A stretch of DNA of 64,000 nt, taken from contig JAHBXQ010000005.1 in NCBI GenBank assembly GCA_019636345.1, positions 1-64,000 of the forward strand. The letters are read 5' to 3'. Of this stretch, positions 9,760 to 18,120 are shown in pieces; position 1 is the first letter of the stretch, and every line of letters begins with the position of its first letter. This DNA comes from Pirellulales bacterium. Its GTDB lineage: Bacteria; Planctomycetota; Planctomycetia; Pirellulales; Lacipirellulaceae. Position numbers and translations under genes: made by a program. The notes beneath the pieces are model-generated. The model was not told the origin of the DNA. It did not search any database and was given only the letters and a program-made list of their open reading frames with translations.

Positions 9760-10671
9760 ATGAAGCGACAACTGTGGATGCTCCTCCTGGCGGGGATCGT
9801 CGGTGCGCCCGCGGCTCAGGGAGCCTTGGTGAATCGATACTCGTTCAACGACGGCACGGCCAACGACTCGGTAAGCGGCCAGAACGGCATCGTGTACGGC
9901 TCCAACGCCAGCATCGCCGGGGGCGAGCTGAACTTGGCGAACAACCCCAGCCCGAGCTCGAACTCGAACAACGACGGAACCGGCGCCGGCGGTTGGGTCG
10001 ACCTGCCCAACGGGCTCGTCTCCGCCGCCGCGACGGGAGGCGCCAGCGCCCAGGTCTCGATCGAAATGTGGGTCACGATGAACAGCAACGGCGATTGGCG
10101 GGCGCTCTTCTCGGCCGGCCGCAGCAACGGCGGCGAGGGGATCTCCGACAGCGCCGGCGGACGACCGTACATCCAGATTATTCCTCGCACCGGCGACGGC
10201 GGCCGCGGGAACGACTTCCGCGTCACGACCAGCTCGAGCGCCGGCGAAGGACCGACCACCTGGGTCGACGACCTGGGCGACGCCAACGGCACTGATCTTG
10301 CGATCGGATCGCAAGAGCACATCGTCGCCGTTCTCGATCAGTCGGGCGGCCTGCCCGGATCGCTCACGGTGTATCGCAACGGCGCGCTGATGGGAAACTC
10401 CGGGATCTCGGGCGCGCTCGACCTGCTCGCCTTTGCTCCGGACGAGCTCAACGTGTGGCTCGGTCGGTCGCAGTGGAACGACGGCATGGTCGACGCCAAC
10501 TACGACGAAGTGCGGATTTACAACACGGCCCTGAGCGCAGCCCAGGCGCTCGACAACTTCACCGCCGGTCCGAACGTCGTGCTCGGGCCGGTCGTGCCGG
10601 AGCCGACCTGCCTGGTCCTGGCGATCGCGGCCCTGGCGGGCGGAAAGGGGATTCGGCGATTCGGCGCATGA
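9760..10671 (+). CDS. LamG-domain PEP-CTERM protein
   Basis: A secreted protein of 303 residues. It has a signal peptide (MKRQLWMLLLAGIVGAPAAQG), one LamG/concanavalin-like domain (about 25-275, with [20 protein letters not shown] near its end) and a PEP-CTERM sorting tail (VPEPTCLVLAIAALAGG then basic residues). PEP-CTERM proteins are handled by an exosortase and exported to the surface or matrix; no exosortase is in this window. The start at ATG 9760 has gagg upstream and is preferred to an ORF beginning at 9652. The LamG coding sequence is nearly identical at DNA level to that of the gene at 14673, including 77 bp with no mismatch, so it is a recent copy of it. Ligand unknown. Confidence 0.85.
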   Translation: MKRQLWMLLLAGIVGAPAAQGALVNRYSFNDGTANDSVSGQNGIVYGSNASIAGGELNLANNPSPSSNSNNDGTGAGGWVDLPNGLVSAAATGGASAQVSIEMWVTMNSNGDWRALFSAGRSNGGEGISDSAGGRPYIQIIPRTGDGGRGNDFRVTTSSSAGEGPTTWVDDLGDANGTDLAIGSQEHIVAVLDQSGGLPGSLTVYRNGALMGNSGISGALDLLAFAPDELNVWLGRSQWNDGMVDANYDEVRIYNTALSAAQALDNFTAGPNVVLGPVVPEPTCLVLAIAALAGGKGIRRFGA

Positions 10672-10960
10672 TTCGCCGAAAGCAGATGGGCAGATGAATT
10701 GAATCCTTGAGCGGGGAGCGCGACCGGTCGTCGACGGGTCGCTGGGGCAGTCGAGTCGCCGACGGCAGGCGCGCTCTCCCGCTTTGAGGGTTCTCAGCAA
10801 GAAACGACCGACGTGACGACTTGTCTGGCTCAGCATGACGCCGAGCCGCGAACTCGCACAAATTCTCCGAGCGAACGCTCGGCAGTCAGACTCAGGCCCG
10901 CTGACGAGTGCGCTCGACGACGCTCTCAGCACGCCTCGTGAATCGCAAAGCATTTAGATC

Positions 10961-13012
10961 GTGACGCAACTCTCCTCTCGGATCGGCGCCGGCTTCGTTG
11001 CAACGTGCGCAGCGATGGTCGCCTTGTCGCCGGCCAAGACGCTGTTCGCCGCCTACGCCGTCGAGCGGCTCGTCACCGGCTTGAACCAGCCGATGTACGT
11101 GACCCAGGCGCCGGGCGACGATTCGTCGCTGTACATCGTCGAACGGCGCGAGGGAACGAACACGCTAGGGAGGGTTCAAAAATACGACCTGCAGACGCAG
11201 TCGATCACGACGTTTCTGGACCTCTCGGGAACCGTCAACTCGGACGGCGGTCTCTTGGCGATGGAATTTCGTCCCGACTTCGAAACCAGCGGCTATTTCT
11301 ACGTCACGCTGAACGACTCGGGAGTGAACCGCCTGGAGGAGTACCGTGTCGTCGACGGCGCGCCGGTCTTCCAGCGGCGGCTGCTGCAGTACAACAACCT
11401 GGCCAACGTGTTTCACACGATCAATCAGCCGTTATTCCGACCGGGCGGGAGCAGCACCGAGCTTTACCTCACCACCGGCGACGGCGGAACCCAGGCGGAT
11501 CAAGGGTCGTTCAACCCGGCGCTCATCGAGAGCCCGAATTCAATCTACGGCAAAGTGCTGCGCTTCGACCTGAACGCCAGCTATCCGGTTCCGGCCGTCG
11601 ATGCGACGCACGCCGGGGTGAGCGTCGTCGCGCTCGGGATTCGCAATCCTTATCGCTCGTCGTTCGATCGCGAGACCGGCGACTTTTACTTCGGCGACGT
11701 CGGTTTCAACGCGGCAGAAGAAGTGAACTTCATCCCGGCCGGTCATTTCGCCAATCCTGCCGCGCCGCCCCTGGACTTCGGTTGGACCAGCCGCGAGGGA
11801 ACGATCGCCACGCCGGGCAGTTCGGCAGGCGGCCCCGGGTCGCCCGGCGATTTGAATCCCGTCTTCGAGTACTCCCACGGACCGCACATCGTGTTGCCGC
11901 ATCCCTCGGCTCTGTACGGCACCTCGATCACCGGCGGCTACGTCTACCGCGGCCCGGCGGCAGAACTGCACGGGCGGTACTTCTTCTCTGATTTCGTGAA
12001 CGGCAACGTCTACTCGGGGACGTTCGACCCGAACACGCCCTCCGCGGCCTACAACGGCGCGAACATGACCGGCATCGAGAATCACACGGTCCAGTTCGAG
12101 ACCCTGGCCGGCGGCTCCTCGGACATTCGGTTCGTGACGTCCTTCGGCGAAGACAACGCGGGCAACCTGTACATCGTCAAGTTCGGCAACTCGTTCTTTC
12201 CGGCCAACGGCCAAGGAGAGATCTACCGCGTCATCCCCGCGGTGGCGCTTGACGCCGTGGTGAATCGGAGCACCGGCGCCATCACGCTGACGAATAACAC
12301 GGGGGCGCCGCTGTCGCTGAAATCGCTCTCGCTCGCCTCGTCCGTCGGCGCAATCCAGCGCAGCGCCTTGACGCCGATCACCGGCTTCTACGACGCGGAG
12401 GGGGACGGGTCGGTCGACGACGTCAACGCCTGGATCGTCACGTCGCCTGCAGGCAGCTATTCGCTGTTTGCCGAAGCGTCAACCGGCGACCCGGGCACGC
12501 TGGACGCGGGGCAGCAGATCGTGCTTTCGCCGGCAAGCGGCTGGATCCGCTCGCCTGTCGAGGACTTGGCGCTTTCGATCACCGACGCCGCCGACGCCGT
12601 CGTCAACGCCACCGTGATCTACGTCGGAAACGGCGGCAGTCCGTTCGTTCGAAGCGATCTGAACTTCGACGGGGCGTTGACGGTCGCCGACTGGGAGATC
12701 TTCGTCGCCAACGCCGGGGCGACGTTTGTCGGGCTCAGTACGGCGGCCTCGTACGGCTTGGGAGATCTCAACGGAGACGGCGAGAACGGCTATGCCGACT
12801 TTCAGCTCTTCAAAGCCGATTACGTCGCCGTCCACGGCGAGGCGGCGTTCGCGGCGTTGCTCGCCGTGCCCGAGCCCGCGACGGCGGGCTTGCTGCTCGC
12901 GGCAGGAATTGCGTGGACGCGACGGCGGCGCACCGCCAACCCTCGCCGGTCTGCGACCGGCGACCGCCAGTCGCGCATGGATTCGATTCCGCATGCGAGC
13001 GACAGGACCTGA
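10961..13012 (+). CDS. PQQ-type sugar dehydrogenase-like protein with dockerin-like and PEP-CTERM modules
   Basis: A 683-residue secreted protein. After a signal peptide (GAGFVATCAAMVALSP) the region of about 30-410 is a six-bladed propeller of the glucose/sorbosone dehydrogenase type (MYVTQAPGDDSSLYIVERREG, LGIRNPYRSSFDRETGDFYF, GDVGFNAAEEVNF). Such domains oxidise sugars with PQQ in relatives. Next comes an approximately 150-residue domain beginning VNRSTGAITLTNNTGAPLSL, shared with the two following genes. Two EF-hand-like dockerin segments follow (SDLNFDGALTVADWEIF, GDLNGDGENGYADFQLF), then VPEPATAGLLLAAGIAWTRRRR. An extra 27 residues follow the usual PEP-CTERM arginines, which is longer than normal. 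The start is GTG without a clear Shine-Dalgarno. Confidence 0.82.
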   Translation: MTQLSSRIGAGFVATCAAMVALSPAKTLFAAYAVERLVTGLNQPMYVTQAPGDDSSLYIVERREGTNTLGRVQKYDLQTQSITTFLDLSGTVNSDGGLLAMEFRPDFETSGYFYVTLNDSGVNRLEEYRVVDGAPVFQRRLLQYNNLANVFHTINQPLFRPGGSSTELYLTTGDGGTQADQGSFNPALIESPNSIYGKVLRFDLNASYPVPAVDATHAGVSVVALGIRNPYRSSFDRETGDFYFGDVGFNAAEEVNFIPAGHFANPAAPPLDFGWTSREGTIATPGSSAGGPGSPGDLNPVFEYSHGPHIVLPHPSALYGTSITGGYVYRGPAAELHGRYFFSDFVNGNVYSGTFDPNTPSAAYNGANMTGIENHTVQFETLAGGSSDIRFVTSFGEDNAGNLYIVKFGNSFFPANGQGEIYRVIPAVALDAVVNRSTGAITLTNNTGAPLSLKSLSLASSVGAIQRSALTPITGFYDAEGDGSVDDVNAWIVTSPAGSYSLFAEASTGDPGTLDAGQQIVLSPASGWIRSPVEDLALSITDAADAVVNATVIYVGNGGSPFVRSDLNFDGALTVADWEIFVANAGATFVGLSTAASYGLGDLNGDGENGYADFQLFKADYVAVHGEAAFAALLAVPEPATAGLLLAAGIAWTRRRRTANPRRSATGDRQSRMDSIPHASDRT

Positions 13013-13078
13013 CAGGACATCGTGATTGCGACTCTAGAAACTTCTCAACTCAAGCGACTCAAGCAGGAGAATGATTCG

Positions 13079-14587
13079 ATGACTCATCAGCTTGGCGGTC
13101 ATACGTCACTGCGACGTCGGATGCTCGGCGCCGCCCTCTTCGCCTTGATCTTCTCGCCTGCGGCAGACGCCGCATTGCGGAATCAATGGACGTTCAACGG
13201 CAACGCAAACGACTCGGTCGGCGGGCAGAACGCCACGATCGTCGACAACACAGGCATCAGCATGTTTACGGGCGGCGAGCTCGACCTCCGGGCAAACAAC
13301 GGGGCGGGCTCCGGCCAGGACTTCTCGCAACCGGCGACTGTCGGGGCGTACGTCGATCTGCCGAACCACGTCTTCACCGACGCCGTGCTCTTCGGAGAGT
13401 TCGGCCAAGCGACGCTCGAGGGCTGGTTCACAGTCGATACGCACCGCGACTGGGCGCGTCTGTGGGATATCGGCACTAGCTCCGGGGGCGAAGACATCTC
13501 CAACGGGGGAACCGGCCCGTACACGATCTTCACCCCGCAGCGCGGCGATTCGTGGGAACGCCCTGCCGCGTCGACTCGGCAGGGGGGCGAGTCGTTCGTC
13601 ATGTCGGCGACCCCGAATCCGATCCCCGTCAACGTGAAACAACACGTCGTCGTGACCTTTGACCAGTTCGACACGTCCGCCGGCGAAAACGGCACGCTTA
13701 AGCTCTACCTCAACAACGGGACGCCAATCGTCGGGCCGATTGCGACGGGCATGGCGCTCGAGCAGATGAACGACGTCAACGTCTGGCTCGGCCGGGCGCA
13801 GTATCCCGATCCGCTGTTCGACGGACTGATCGACGAGTTCCGCATCTACGATCACGCACTGAGCAGCGGCGAGGTTTCGACCAGCTTTACGACCGGGCCG
13901 GTCCCCGTCCCGCTTCCCGTGCTCCGCGTCGATCGCGCGACCGGAGCCATGTCGCTCGTGAACCCCGCGAGCACCGCGTTCAACCTGACCGGCTACTCCA
14001 TCGGCTCGGCGTCCGGCGGGCTCGTCCCGGGGTCTTGGAATTCCGTCGACGCGGGGAACGTGTTTGACAACAACGGCACGTGGACGCCGAGCTCCTCCAC
14101 GCAGACGCTTATCGCGGAAAGCGTCACGGGCGGCACGCTCGACGGCGGGACCTTGGCCGGAGGGGCGAGCGTCTCGATCGGCAACGCTTGGCTCAGGACG
14201 CCGGTGTCGTCTGATCTCACGTTCAGCTTCACCCTCAACGGCGGTCCGAACGGCGCCGGCGTCGTCGAGTACGTCGGCTCCGCCCCGGCCCGGAGCGATC
14301 TCAACGGCGACGGAGCCCTGACCCCCGCCGACTGGGCGATCTTCACCGCCAACCACAGAACGAACCTCGCCGGCAACTTGCCGGCCGTCGCGTACTCCAA
14401 AGGCGACTTGAACGGGACGCTGACGAACGACTACGCCGACTTTCAGTTGTTCAAGGCCGACTACATCGCGGCCAACGGCGAGGCGGCGTTCGCTGCGTTG
14501 ACCTCGGTCCCCGAGCCGGCGTCGCTGGCCCTGGCGCTGGCCGCCGGCGGGACCCTGCTCTGCCGGCGCTTCAAGAGACGGAGTTGA
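13079..14587 (+). CDS. LamG/dockerin-like PEP-CTERM protein
   Basis: A secreted protein of 502 residues. The ATG at 13079 has aggag 10 bases upstream; an earlier in-frame GTG at 13022 lacks this. Order: signal peptide ending SPAADA; LamG domain (about 30-270, with NVWLGRAQYPDPLFDGLIDEF); the shared domain starting VDRATGAMSLVNPAS; two EF-hand-like calcium loops (SDLNGDGALTPADWAIF and GDLNGTLTNDYADFQLF); PEP-CTERM tail (SVPEPASLALALAAGG, then CRRFKRRS). The final about 90 residues are almost the same as in the preceding protein, so the module has been copied between neighbours. A glycan-binding surface or matrix role is inferred. Confidence 0.83.
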   Translation: MTHQLGGHTSLRRRMLGAALFALIFSPAADAALRNQWTFNGNANDSVGGQNATIVDNTGISMFTGGELDLRANNGAGSGQDFSQPATVGAYVDLPNHVFTDAVLFGEFGQATLEGWFTVDTHRDWARLWDIGTSSGGEDISNGGTGPYTIFTPQRGDSWERPAASTRQGGESFVMSATPNPIPVNVKQHVVVTFDQFDTSAGENGTLKLYLNNGTPIVGPIATGMALEQMNDVNVWLGRAQYPDPLFDGLIDEFRIYDHALSSGEVSTSFTTGPVPVPLPVLRVDRATGAMSLVNPASTAFNLTGYSIGSASGGLVPGSWNSVDAGNVFDNNGTWTPSSSTQTLIAESVTGGTLDGGTLAGGASVSIGNAWLRTPVSSDLTFSFTLNGGPNGAGVVEYVGSAPARSDLNGDGALTPADWAIFTANHRTNLAGNLPAVAYSKGDLNGTLTNDYADFQLFKADYIAANGEAAFAALTSVPEPASLALALAAGGTLLCRRFKRRS

Positions 14588-14672
14588 TCCGCCTGCTGTC
14601 GCCCGTCGCTCGCTTCTCGCTCTCTCTTCTTCGCTCAAGAAAACAAGCATAGATCCGTTCAGGAGTGCAACC

Positions 14673-16184
14673 ATGCGATACCTCAATCACATCCGTCCCG
14701 TTCGCACGGCGTTGTGCGTCGCCCTGGCAGGCGCCGCGATCTTCGCCTCTCAAGCGAGCGCGGCGATCAGCAACCGTTACTCGTTCAACGACGGAACCGC
14801 CAACGACTCCGTCGGCGGCCAAAACGGAATCGTGTACGGCACGAACGCGAGCTTTTCAGGGGGCGAGTTGAATCTGGCGAACAACCCCAGCCCGGGCTCG
14901 AACTCGAACAACGACGGAACCGGCGCCGGCGGTTGGGTCGACCTGCCCAACGGGCTCGTCTCCGCCGCCGCGGCGGGGGGGGCCAGCGGTCAGGTCTCGA
15001 TCGAAATGTGGGTCACGATGAACAGCAACGGCAACTGGCGGGCGCTCTTCTCCGCCGGCCGCAGCAACGGCGGCGAGGGGATCTCCGACAGCGCCGGCGG
15101 TCAGCCCTACGTTCAGATCATCCCTCGCACAGGGGACGGCGGCCGGGGGAACGACTTCCGCGTGACCACCAGTTCCAGCGCCGGCGAAGGGCCGACCACC
15201 TGGGTCGACGACCTGGGCGACGGAAACGGAACTGACTTGCAAATCGGCAGAAAAGAACATGTTCTCGCCGTGCTCGATCAGTCGGGAGGCCTGCCCGGCT
15301 CGCTGACCGTGTACCGCAACGGCGCATTGATGGGAACCTCCGGGATCTCGGGCGCACTGGACTTGGTCAATTTCGCCGCGGACGAAGTCAACGTCTGGCT
15401 CGGTCGGTCACAGTGGAACGACGGCATGGTCGACGCCAGATTCGACGAGCTGCGCATCTACAACACGGCAGTCACCCCCCAGCAGGCCCTGGCCAACGCC
15501 GTCTTCGGGCCGAACGTGACGAACGCCGCCGCGATTCCGTCGATCGAGGTCGACAAGACGACCGGAGCCATTACGCTGAAGAACAACTCAGCGGCCCCGC
15601 TGAATCTGGAGTACTACGCAATCTCCAGCACCGCCGGCGCCATGAACGTCGGCGGCTGGAACAGCCTCGACCAGCAGAACTACAACGCGGTGGACGGCCC
15701 CGACGACGGATCCGTCGCCGGCGATTCGCCCGGCGAAGGCTGGGACGCAGCCGGCGGTTCCAACGCGAACCTGCTCAACGAATTGTTCCTCGGCTCGGCC
15801 GGATCGCTTCTGGCTCCGAACGCGACTTTGAGCCTCGGCAACGCGTACAATACGTCGGTGTTCGGCGGGGCCGACGGCGACCTTCAGTTTGAATTCGGCG
15901 TCAACGGCGGCGCGTTGTTCGAGGGGACGGTTTCGTATGTCACCAGCGGCGGGACTCCCGGCAATTTCAACAACGACACGAAGGTCGACGGGGCCGACTT
16001 CCTGGTCTGGCAGCGAGGTTTTGGCGCTCCTTACGGCCCGGCCGATTTAACCGCTTGGCGCAACAACTACGGCGCCGGAGTTCCGGCGACAGCCGCCGTG
16101 GGCGCAATCCCCGAGCCGGCATCGGCGTCACTCGCCCTGGGCTTGCTCGCAGCGGCATGGCTCGGCGTACGAAAGCGAGTCTGA
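14673..16184 (+). CDS. LamG/dockerin PEP-CTERM protein
   Basis: A 503-residue secreted protein with a good Shine-Dalgarno (aggag) before the ATG. Signal peptide to about residue 35 (ending SQASA); LamG domain (about 36-285), nearly identical in DNA to the one at 9760; the shared domain starting [20 protein letters not shown] (about 290-430); a dockerin-type pair ([19 protein letters not shown] and [10 protein letters not shown]); PEP-CTERM tail ([20 protein letters not shown] then RKRV). It closes a run of four PEP-CTERM genes in the same direction (9760-16184). A strong hairpin (16201-16235) follows the stop. Confidence 0.85.
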   Translation: MRYLNHIRPVRTALCVALAGAAIFASQASAAISNRYSFNDGTANDSVGGQNGIVYGTNASFSGGELNLANNPSPGSNSNNDGTGAGGWVDLPNGLVSAAAAGGASGQVSIEMWVTMNSNGNWRALFSAGRSNGGEGISDSAGGQPYVQIIPRTGDGGRGNDFRVTTSSSAGEGPTTWVDDLGDGNGTDLQIGRKEHVLAVLDQSGGLPGSLTVYRNGALMGTSGISGALDLVNFAADEVNVWLGRSQWNDGMVDARFDELRIYNTAVTPQQALANAVFGPNVTNAAAIPSIEVDKTTGAITLKNNSAAPLNLEYYAISSTAGAMNVGGWNSLDQQNYNAVDGPDDGSVAGDSPGEGWDAAGGSNANLLNELFLGSAGSLLAPNATLSLGNAYNTSVFGGADGDLQFEFGVNGGALFEGTVSYVTSGGTPGNFNNDTKVDGADFLVWQRGFGAPYGPADLTAWRNNYGAGVPATAAVGAIPEPASASLALGLLAAAWLGVRKRV

Positions 16185-16200
16185 TCACGCGGGGAACGAC

Positions 16201-16235
16201 GGCGAGCCGCAGTTCGGTCAAATCTGCGGCTCGCC
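16201..16235 (+). terminator. Candidate transcription terminator hairpin
   Basis: Perfect 12-bp arms (ggcgagccgcag, 16201-16212; complement 16224-16235) with an 11-base loop, 17 bp after the stop of the third LamG protein. No T-tract follows, so it may instead stabilise the mRNA end. Confidence 0.45.
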
Positions 16236-16378
16236 GACAGAGGTTGATTGAAATTGCGGACGATTTCCAGGACTTGGCGAGAGGTCCGCACAAGGCGTCC
16301 GGCGACGGCGCAGCGTCGTCGTCCGGGAACTCGCCGAAGAGCGAGACGGCGATGCATGAAAAACAAAGGATCGAGATA

Positions 16379-17488
16379 ATGACTCGGCGTCCACTCAGAC
16401 GGTCCCTCGTTCGGCCCCGACATGGTTTCACCTTGGTGGAATTGTTGGTGGTGATCGCGATCATCGGGGTCCTTGTTGCGCTGCTGTTGCCGGCCGTGCA
16501 AGCGGCTCGCGAGGCCGCCCGCCGCAACGGCTGCGTGAACAACATCAAGAACCTCGCCCTGGGATGCCACAACTACGAGTCGGCGCGCAAGGCGCTGCCG
16601 TTCGGACGCAAGTACAACTACTGGGACACCTACACCTGGTACGAAGCCATCCTCCCCTACATCGAGCAGCAGGCGGTCTACGATCTGTTCTGGACCTTCC
16701 CGCAACAGCTCTCCGGGGCGCCCGGGATCGGCGCCGGACCGAACGGCCCGATCGGCGACGACCCGCGGATGAGAGAGGCCCGCCATGCGCGCATCCCCGT
16801 TTTTTATTGCCCCAGCGACGGGACGCCGATCGAGAACGAGATTACGACGCCCGCCTTCGGGTGCCTGCGCGGCAACTACCGCGGGTGCGTCGGGGCCGGG
16901 GACTTGTACGGCGGGTTGCCGGCCGGCTCGACCTTCCCGACCGCAATTCGCCAGATGCTCGTGGCAGCGGACAGCAACGGCTTGATCGGCGCCTTCGGGG
17001 CCCGCGTGCCGGGACGCTCGGCCGGGGGCAACTATACGGCCGTGACCGTGCCGCCGACGAAACTGGCCGAGTTCTCGGACGGCACGACGAGCACGCTGCT
17101 GTTCTCGGAAGGAATCGCTCCGACAATCACCGGCTGGGGCGGGCCGCTCGGTTCGATGATCTACGGCAACATGGGCGGCTCGCTGTTCTCGGCCGCCGAA
17201 GCGCCGAACACCTCGCTTCCCGATCAAATCATCGGCCCTTGCCCGCAGTGGGACCTCGTGCCTCCCGATACGGAATACACGGCGCCGTGCAATTCGATCG
17301 GCGGGCACCCCGGCGCCGCCAACCCCGGCGCCGCGGCGGCCGCCGCGTACGCCCGCAGCAGACACGTCGGCGGCGTCAACGCCGCCCTCGTGGACGGCGG
17401 CGTTCGGTTCGTCTCCGACTCCATCGACGTCGAGTCGTGGCGCGCCCTGGGAACTCGCGCGCTGGCCGACGTCCCCGCGGCGGACTGA
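16379..17488 (+). CDS. DUF1559 pilin-like protein
   Basis: A protein of 369 residues of the planctomycete-specific DUF1559 (SBP_bac_10) family. The N-terminus has a prepilin cleavage site and helix ([36 protein letters not shown]), as in type II secretion pseudopilins. The large C-terminal domain ends in the family signature H-X9-DG, seen as [17 protein letters not shown]. Function is not established; a surface filament or secretion role is usually assumed. The ATG at 16379 has aagga 8 bases upstream and is preferred over ATG 16352. It is followed by a small lipoprotein gene, an arrangement repeated many times in planctomycete genomes. Confidence 0.92.
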   Translation: MTRRPLRRSLVRPRHGFTLVELLVVIAIIGVLVALLLPAVQAAREAARRNGCVNNIKNLALGCHNYESARKALPFGRKYNYWDTYTWYEAILPYIEQQAVYDLFWTFPQQLSGAPGIGAGPNGPIGDDPRMREARHARIPVFYCPSDGTPIENEITTPAFGCLRGNYRGCVGAGDLYGGLPAGSTFPTAIRQMLVAADSNGLIGAFGARVPGRSAGGNYTAVTVPPTKLAEFSDGTTSTLLFSEGIAPTITGWGGPLGSMIYGNMGGSLFSAAEAPNTSLPDQIIGPCPQWDLVPPDTEYTAPCNSIGGHPGAANPGAAAAAAYARSRHVGGVNAALVDGGVRFVSDSIDVESWRALGTRALADVPAAD

Positions 17489-17579
17489 CTGGAATCACTC
17501 CTGGGCGGCGCACGACGCGCATGAGCCGAATCGAGACGAGCTCGAAACGCATGCGACAACCACCTCACGGGAAAGCGAC

Positions 17580-18029
17580 ATGAGACGATCCCCGCTCCGT
17601 TCACGTTGCTTGGCGGCACTCGCCGTTGCGATCGTCGCCATGAGCTCAGGCTGCAAGGATGAAACGTCCGTATCCGGCGAGGTGACCTACAACGGCGAAC
17701 CCGTCGGGTTCGGTTATGTCACGTTTCACGCCCAAGGGAGAGGGCGTTCGTTCTCGGCCCCGATCGCCAGCGGGTCGTACCAAGCGTCCGAGGCGACGCC
17801 TGGCAAGTATCGCGCGATCGTGACCGGCTCGCGCCGCCTCAACCACTACTCAAGTTCCGCCGACGCCTACGCGAACGCCCCCAAAGCCGGGCAGCACGTT
17901 TCCGAATCGACCTCCTACATCGAGCCGGAGGCCGCAGGGAACAGCCGGGAATGCGAAATCGCCAGCGGGAAGCAGACGATCGATTTCAAGGTCGTCGACG
18001 AGTCCCGTCCGAAACCGAAAGATTCCTGA
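17580..18029 (+). CDS. Small lipoprotein with carboxypeptidase-regulatory-like fold
   Basis: A lipoprotein of 149 residues. The signal ends at a lipobox, VAMSSGC (Cys at about residue 25). The rest resembles the transthyretin-like/carboxypeptidase regulatory fold common in this lineage: VSGEVTYNGEPVGFGYVTF at the start and a GKYRAIVTG strand later. It follows the DUF1559 gene by 91 bp in the same direction, and these two families recur as a pair, so a shared envelope function is inferred. No catalytic motif is seen. Confidence 0.8.
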   Translation: MRRSPLRSRCLAALAVAIVAMSSGCKDETSVSGEVTYNGEPVGFGYVTFHAQGRGRSFSAPIASGSYQASEATPGKYRAIVTGSRRLNHYSSSADAYANAPKAGQHVSESTSYIEPEAAGNSRECEIASGKQTIDFKVVDESRPKPKDS

Positions 18030-18120
18030 TTGCGTTTGTTCAATAGACCGTCTGCCGCACAGGGGGTCGCGATAGGGCGACCGCCGCGGCAATCGACCAC
18101 CTGACTTGATCCCTGGATGA

